A DNA stretch of 16,475 nt. It comes from JBBQSN01 sp038213835 (GTDB taxonomy: Bacteria; Actinomycetota; Actinomycetes; Actinomycetales; CAWJMD01). The number at the start of each line of letters is the position of its first letter. Position 1 is the stretch's first letter. Below, piece after piece: positions 13,944-16,475 of this stretch. The stretch spans positions 1-16,475 of the forward strand of contig JBBQSN010000076.1 of NCBI GenBank assembly GCA_038213835.1, read 5' to 3'. The position numbers and the translations under genes were made by a program. Under the pieces are notes generated by a model. That model was not told the origin of the DNA. It searched no databases and saw only the letters and a program-made list of their open reading frames with translations.

Positions 13944-13949
13944 GGAGGC

Positions 13950-14891
13950 GTGGCTGACCCGAGGACGGACCTGCGGATCTTCATCGAGCCCCAGCAGGGG
14001 GCGAGCTACGACGACGTCCTGGCCGTCGCCAGGGCCACCGAGGAGCTCGGCTTCTCCGCGTTCTTCCGCTCCGACCACTTCGTGTCGATGGGTTCCGGCG
14101 ACGGGCTGCCAGGCCCGACCGACTCCTACCTGACGCTCGCCGGGCTGGCCCGCGAGACGTCCCGGATCAGGCTCGGCACGCTGGTGACGTCGGCGACGTT
14201 CCGCGCGCCGGGGCTGCTGGCGATGCAGGTGGCGCAGGTCGACCAGATGTCCGCAGGACGGGTGGAGCTCGGCCTGGGCGCCGGGTGGTTCGAGCGCGAG
14301 CACGCGGCGTACGGCTTCGAGTTCGTCCCGACGAAGGAACGGTTCGACCGGTTCGAGGAGCAGCTCGCCGTCGTCACCGGCCTGCTCGGCACGCCGGTGG
14401 GGGAGACCTTCTCGTTCGAGGGGGCGCACTACACGCTGGTCGACTCGCCCGCGCTGCCGAAGCCGGTGCAGGAGCGGGTGCCCGTGGTCGTCGGCGGGCA
14501 GGGCAAGAAGCGCACCCCGGCGTTGGCCGCCCGGTACGCCACCGAGTTCAACGTCGGCTTCAGCGACGTCGAGACCACCCGCGCGCAGTTCGGCCGGGTC
14601 CGCGATGCCTGCGCGGCGATCGGTCGCGACCCCGAGGAGCTCGACTGGTCGGTCGCGCTGCCGGTCTGCCTGGGTCGCGACGACGCCGAGGTGGCACGTC
14701 GAGCCGCCGCGATCGGTCGGGACGTGGACGAGATCGTCCGGGACGGTCTGGCCGGCACCGTCGACCAGGTGGTCGACAGGATCGGTCGATACGCGGAGGC
14801 CGGCGCCGGCCGGGTCTACCTCCAGGTGCTCGACCTGCACGACCGCGACCACCTCGAGCTGGTGGCCGCGGCCGTGGCCCCGCAGGTCTGA
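13950..14891 (+). CDS. LLM-class F420-dependent oxidoreductase
   Basis: 313 residues of the luciferase-like monooxygenase TIM-barrel family. Typical segments are A-x-x-x-E-E-L-G-F-S-A-F-F-R-S-D-H-F (28-45), I-R-L-G-T-L-V-T-S (73-81), the core G-R-V-E-L-G-L-G-A-G-W-F-E-R-E-H (103-118), Y-G-F-E-F-V-P-T-K-E-R-F-D-R-F-E-E (120-136) and P-V-V-V-G-G-Q-G (176-183). Such actinobacterial proteins usually use F420H2 to reduce or oxidise small molecules in the cytoplasm; the substrate is unknown and FMN use is not excluded. It starts at a GTG with leaderless spacing, is divergent from lipA, and is followed by strong hairpins, so it is probably a single-gene transcript. Confidence 0.88.
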   Translation: MADPRTDLRIFIEPQQGASYDDVLAVARATEELGFSAFFRSDHFVSMGSGDGLPGPTDSYLTLAGLARETSRIRLGTLVTSATFRAPGLLAMQVAQVDQMSAGRVELGLGAGWFEREHAAYGFEFVPTKERFDRFEEQLAVVTGLLGTPVGETFSFEGAHYTLVDSPALPKPVQERVPVVVGGQGKKRTPALAARYATEFNVGFSDVETTRAQFGRVRDACAAIGRDPEELDWSVALPVCLGRDDAEVARRAAAIGRDVDEIVRDGLAGTVDQVVDRIGRYAEAGAGRVYLQVLDLHDRDHLELVAAAVAPQV

Positions 14892-14907
14892 GGTCGCGCC
14901 GGGCACC

Positions 14908-14936
14908 GGGATCACGCCGTGTGCCCGTGAGATCCC
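14908..14936 (+). terminator. Hairpin after the LLM oxidoreductase
   Basis: GGGATC (14908-14913) pairs with GATCCC (14931-14936), extendable by AC/GT across a 2-nt bulge, 16 nt after the gene's stop. No T-run follows, as is usual in GC-rich actinobacteria. Confidence 0.4.
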
Positions 14937-14954
14937 ACCGGGCGCGGGCGAAGA

Positions 14955-14999
14955 CGCCTGACCGGTCGGGCCGGGGTGGAGGTTCCGACCGGTCAGGCG
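14955..14999. terminator. 15-bp perfect inverted repeat, bidirectional terminator candidate
   Basis: CGCCTGACCGGTCGG (14955-14969) and CCGACCGGTCAGGCG (14985-14999) are exact reverse complements around a 15-nt loop. They lie between the converging LLM oxidoreductase and the secreted-protein gene (stop at 15020), so the hairpin can serve both strands. It is by far the strongest dyad in the window. Each arm contains the inner palindrome GACCGGTC. Confidence 0.65.
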
Positions 15000-15019
15000 C
15001 TGGTCGCGGGTGAGCGAGG

Positions 15020-15730
15020 TCAGCAGCGGACGGGGAGCAGGCCGCACCCAGGGCCGGGCCCCGGCTCGGGCTCCGGAGCGGGCTGACCGGTCAGCGACCG
15101 GACGCTTACGCCGTGCAGGGTCACGACCCCGTCCAGAGACGACACGTTCACCCGGCTGATCTCGGTTCCTGCTGAGGTCACGGTGACCGGGGTCCGGCGC
15201 GTGCCGGCGACGAACGTCTCGCTGTCGAGCAGGGTGCCGTCGCCCGCGTACGCGGCGACGGTCACCGTCGGGGCGATCTGCTCGCCCTCGACGAAGCTGA
15301 ACCTCACGGCGTTGGCGTCGACCTCGACCGAGCTGGCGTCCAGCTCGAGCAGGGTGTCGATGCTGCCCTGCGAGGCCCCCAGGGAGGTGGCGGTCTCGTT
15401 CCCGCCCCAGGTGCTGGGACGTGACGCCGACAGACCAGAGGCCCCCCGGGGATTGGGCCCCGTACCGCCGTCGAGATCGGAGTTGGAGACGTAGGTGATG
15501 CCCACCGGCACGGTGCGGAAGGGCGCGGCCGAGTCCGCGCTGACCGGCTCGTTGGCGTTGCCCGACGTAGGCGGGAACAGGCAGAGGAACGAGCAGGGGA
15601 AGCGGGCGTCGTCGAAGTCGTCGGCGGCGACCGTGCGCTCGGTGCCCTGGGCGGTGCTGGGCAGGGCCGGGGCGAGGACGAGCGCTCCGAGGGCGATGGC
15701 GCCGACGAGCGGGCGGGACAGGCGGTTCAC
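15020..15730 (-). CDS. Secreted protein of unknown function
   Basis: 236 residues. The N-terminus M-N-R-L-S-R then a hydrophobic core to about residue 22 and P-S-T-A-Q-G is a Sec signal peptide, so the protein is exported. The mature part is Ser/Thr/Val-rich and beta-strand-like, with a cysteine pair F-P-C-S-F-L-C (46, 50), several Asp/Asn-Gly-rich loops, and a P-A-P-E-P-E-P-G-P-G-P-G linker. It ends C-G-L-L-P-V-R-C, so two more cysteines sit at the very end. There is no LPxTG or membrane anchor. I do not recognise the family; it resembles the general style of surface beta-sandwich proteins. The GTG at 15730 has GGAGG 5 nt upstream. It stands alone. Confidence 0.75.
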   Translation of the reverse strand: MNRLSRPLVGAIALGALVLAPALPSTAQGTERTVAADDFDDARFPCSFLCLFPPTSGNANEPVSADSAAPFRTVPVGITYVSNSDLDGGTGPNPRGASGLSASRPSTWGGNETATSLGASQGSIDTLLELDASSVEVDANAVRFSFVEGEQIAPTVTVAAYAGDGTLLDSETFVAGTRRTPVTVTSAGTEISRVNVSSLDGVVTLHGVSVRSLTGQPAPEPEPGPGPGCGLLPVRC

Positions 15731-15808
15731 GGGAGCCTCCGGGATTCCGAGAAGGTGCGGTCGCCCGGTTCATGGCACTCGGTCCCCGGTCGTCACACGC
15801 CCAGTTCC

Positions 15809-15828
15809 TGCGCCCTGCAAACGGCGCA
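15809..15828. other. Hairpin in the gap between the nuclease remnant and the secreted-protein gene
   Basis: TGCGCC - 8-nt loop - GGCGCA forms a perfect 6-bp stem inside the ~145-bp gap 15731-15874. It may terminate the old nuclease transcript or lie in the 5' leader of the secreted-protein gene. I see no TAnnnT box or gene in the rest of this gap. Confidence 0.3.
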
Positions 15829-15874
15829 CTTCGTCCGAGGGTCGGTTCGACGCTGCTCGCCTGGCCAGACCCGT

Positions 15875-16304
15875 TCAGCCGCAGATGGACCGGGCCCGTT
15901 CCGGGTGGTCGACGAAGGGGTTCCGGTTGCCCTGCCAGGGGAGTCGGCCAGAGCGAGCGCGTAGTCGTCCGGGAAGCCGCTCCTGACCACCGCGCTCAAC
16001 CGGTGGGCTGGCCCACGACGTACCCGCGCACGGTGGCGGTGGAGCCGTCCTGGCGGCCCAGCGCCGTGGCGACCGTGACCTGCTCGGGTGCCGTCGCCGT
16101 ACCGGAGGTGCTCGGCACCAGGCCGGGCAGCAGCAGCGCGAGCAGCGTGGCTGCGAGCTGCACCGGGCCGAACAGGACCCGGGCCGGTCCTGGACCCTCC
16201 GGCCGGGTGGCCAGGTGCCGGGCACGTCGTGCCCGCGGTGAGCCGGCGGGTCGGTCTGCGTGGTCGAGAACCCCGAGATCGGTCTTCGTCCTGCATGCAA
16301 CCAC
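15875..16304 (-). pseudogene. Broken secreted nuclease: DUF6359-like OB domain joined to the tail of an endonuclease I domain
   Basis: Three reading frames contribute in order. Frame one has a signal-peptide-like run (L-A-A-T-L-L-A-L-L-L-P-G-L-V-P) then V-A-T-A-L-G-R-Q-D-G-S-T-A-T-V-R-G-Y-V-V-G-Q-P-T-G, the start of the OB-like DUF6359 domain, and hits a TGA at 15996-15998. A one-base shift there continues as V-V-R-S-G-F-P-D-D-Y-A-L-A-L-A-D-S-P-G, the same domain. From about 15940 a third frame gives Q-G-N-R-N-P-F-V-D-H-P-E-R-A-R-S-I-C-G and a TGA at 15875-15877, which matches the end of bacterial endonuclease I domains. So there is a frameshift plus an internal deletion removing most of the nuclease. 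The start codon is uncertain; the GTG at 16304 is only the limit of the open frame. Confidence 0.65.
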
Positions 16305-16353
16305 GAGGTGTCCGGTTCGTGGGGGTCAGGGGAGATGTTCTGGGTGCCGGGCC

Positions 16354-16475
16354 TCAGCCCTCGACCGGGACGGGGACCAGCGACGGGAGCCGCGCCTCGA
16401 CGAGGGGGAGCACCTGAGCGACCGGCACCGAGCGACCGAGCTCACGGCTGAGGGAGGTGACGCCGGCGTCGGGGA
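16354..16475 (-). CDS. C-terminal end of an unidentified gene (cut by window edge)
   Basis: Reading in from the right edge, one minus-strand frame stays open for 39 codons to a TGA at 16354-16356, with G or C at nearly every third position, as in the real genes here. The peptide ends L-P-S-L-V-P-V-P-V-E-G and contains L-S-R-E-L-G-R-S-V-P-V. I do not recognise the family. The short gap 16305-16353 to the nuclease remnant shows nothing. Confidence 0.4.
   Translation of the reverse strand, partial: PDAGVTSLSRELGRSVPVAQVLPLVEARLPSLVPVPVEG

Noticed and set aside
12790..14133. 447-codon plus-strand open frame across lipA
   Set aside because: It runs antisense to an unmistakable lipA with all cluster ligands; shadow frame.
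13890..15773. 627-codon minus-strand open frame antisense to the LLM oxidoreductase and past the secreted-protein gene
   Set aside because: Composition is Arg/His/Gly/Pro-rich with no recognisable domain; the opposite or alternative frames code clear family proteins. It is a shadow of high GC content.
15793..15874. Cys-containing minus-strand peptide K-C-A-V-C-R-A-Q-E-L-G-V downstream of the nuclease remnant
   Set aside because: It follows the natural stop of the endonuclease I tail in a different frame and overlaps a hairpin; no start codon or homology supports it as a gene.

Overview
The window is about 16.5 kb of very GC-rich DNA with strong G/C preference at third codon positions and frequent GTG starts. 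F420-type enzymes, a DUF4191 protein beside the lipoate region and an Eis-type acetyltransferase point to a high-GC actinobacterium. Nocardioidaceae is my best guess from protein resemblance only. I see no rRNA, tRNA, CRISPR array, insertion sequence or prophage.

Layout, left to right. (1) 2-457 is the end of an acetyl-CoA carboxylase carboxyltransferase gene. (2) 473-3615 is a compact minus-strand operon transcribed rnhA, P-loop kinase, DUF554 membrane protein, MFS transporter, with stop/start overlaps of 1 and 4 nt. (3) 3768-5886 is a plus-strand pair of carbamate kinase and a barbiturase/cyanuric-acid-hydrolase-type ring-opening amidohydrolase, a small nitrogen-heterocycle salvage module. 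(4) 5897-6177 is a decayed F420/PPOX oxidoreductase gene. (5) 6257-7303 is a stand-alone 5'-3' exonuclease ending in a textbook beta-clamp-binding peptide. (6) 7460-8680 is a lipoprotein of the copper type II (PHM/DBH-like) monooxygenase family with all six copper ligands, ending in an 18-bp tandem repeat. (7) 8786-13893 is a minus-strand block: lipA, APC permease, universal stress protein, DUF4191, Eis-like acetyltransferase. (8) 13950-14891 is an LLM F420-dependent oxidoreductase divergent from lipA, followed by a 15-bp perfect inverted repeat. (9) 15020-15730 is a small secreted protein of unknown function. (10) 15875-16304 is a broken secreted nuclease gene (DUF6359-like OB domain plus the tail of an endonuclease I domain). 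(11) 16354-16475 is probably the C-terminal end of another minus-strand gene.

A recurring feature is the promoter architecture. Many starts carry a TAnnnT -10 box exactly 6 (once 7) nt before an ATG/GTG, as expected for leaderless transcripts: rnhA, the copper monooxygenase, lipA, the LLM oxidoreductase and DUF4191. Two further boxes with the same spacing point not at the annotated gene but at tiny ORFs (7 and 9 codons) just upstream of, or overlapping, carbamate kinase and the exonuclease. Neither of those genes has a Shine-Dalgarno sequence. These candidate leaderless leader peptides, the clamp-binding exonuclease, the zinc-finger RNase HI, the copper monooxygenase and the two pseudogenes are the most interesting items. 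I do not see one clearly new multi-gene system.
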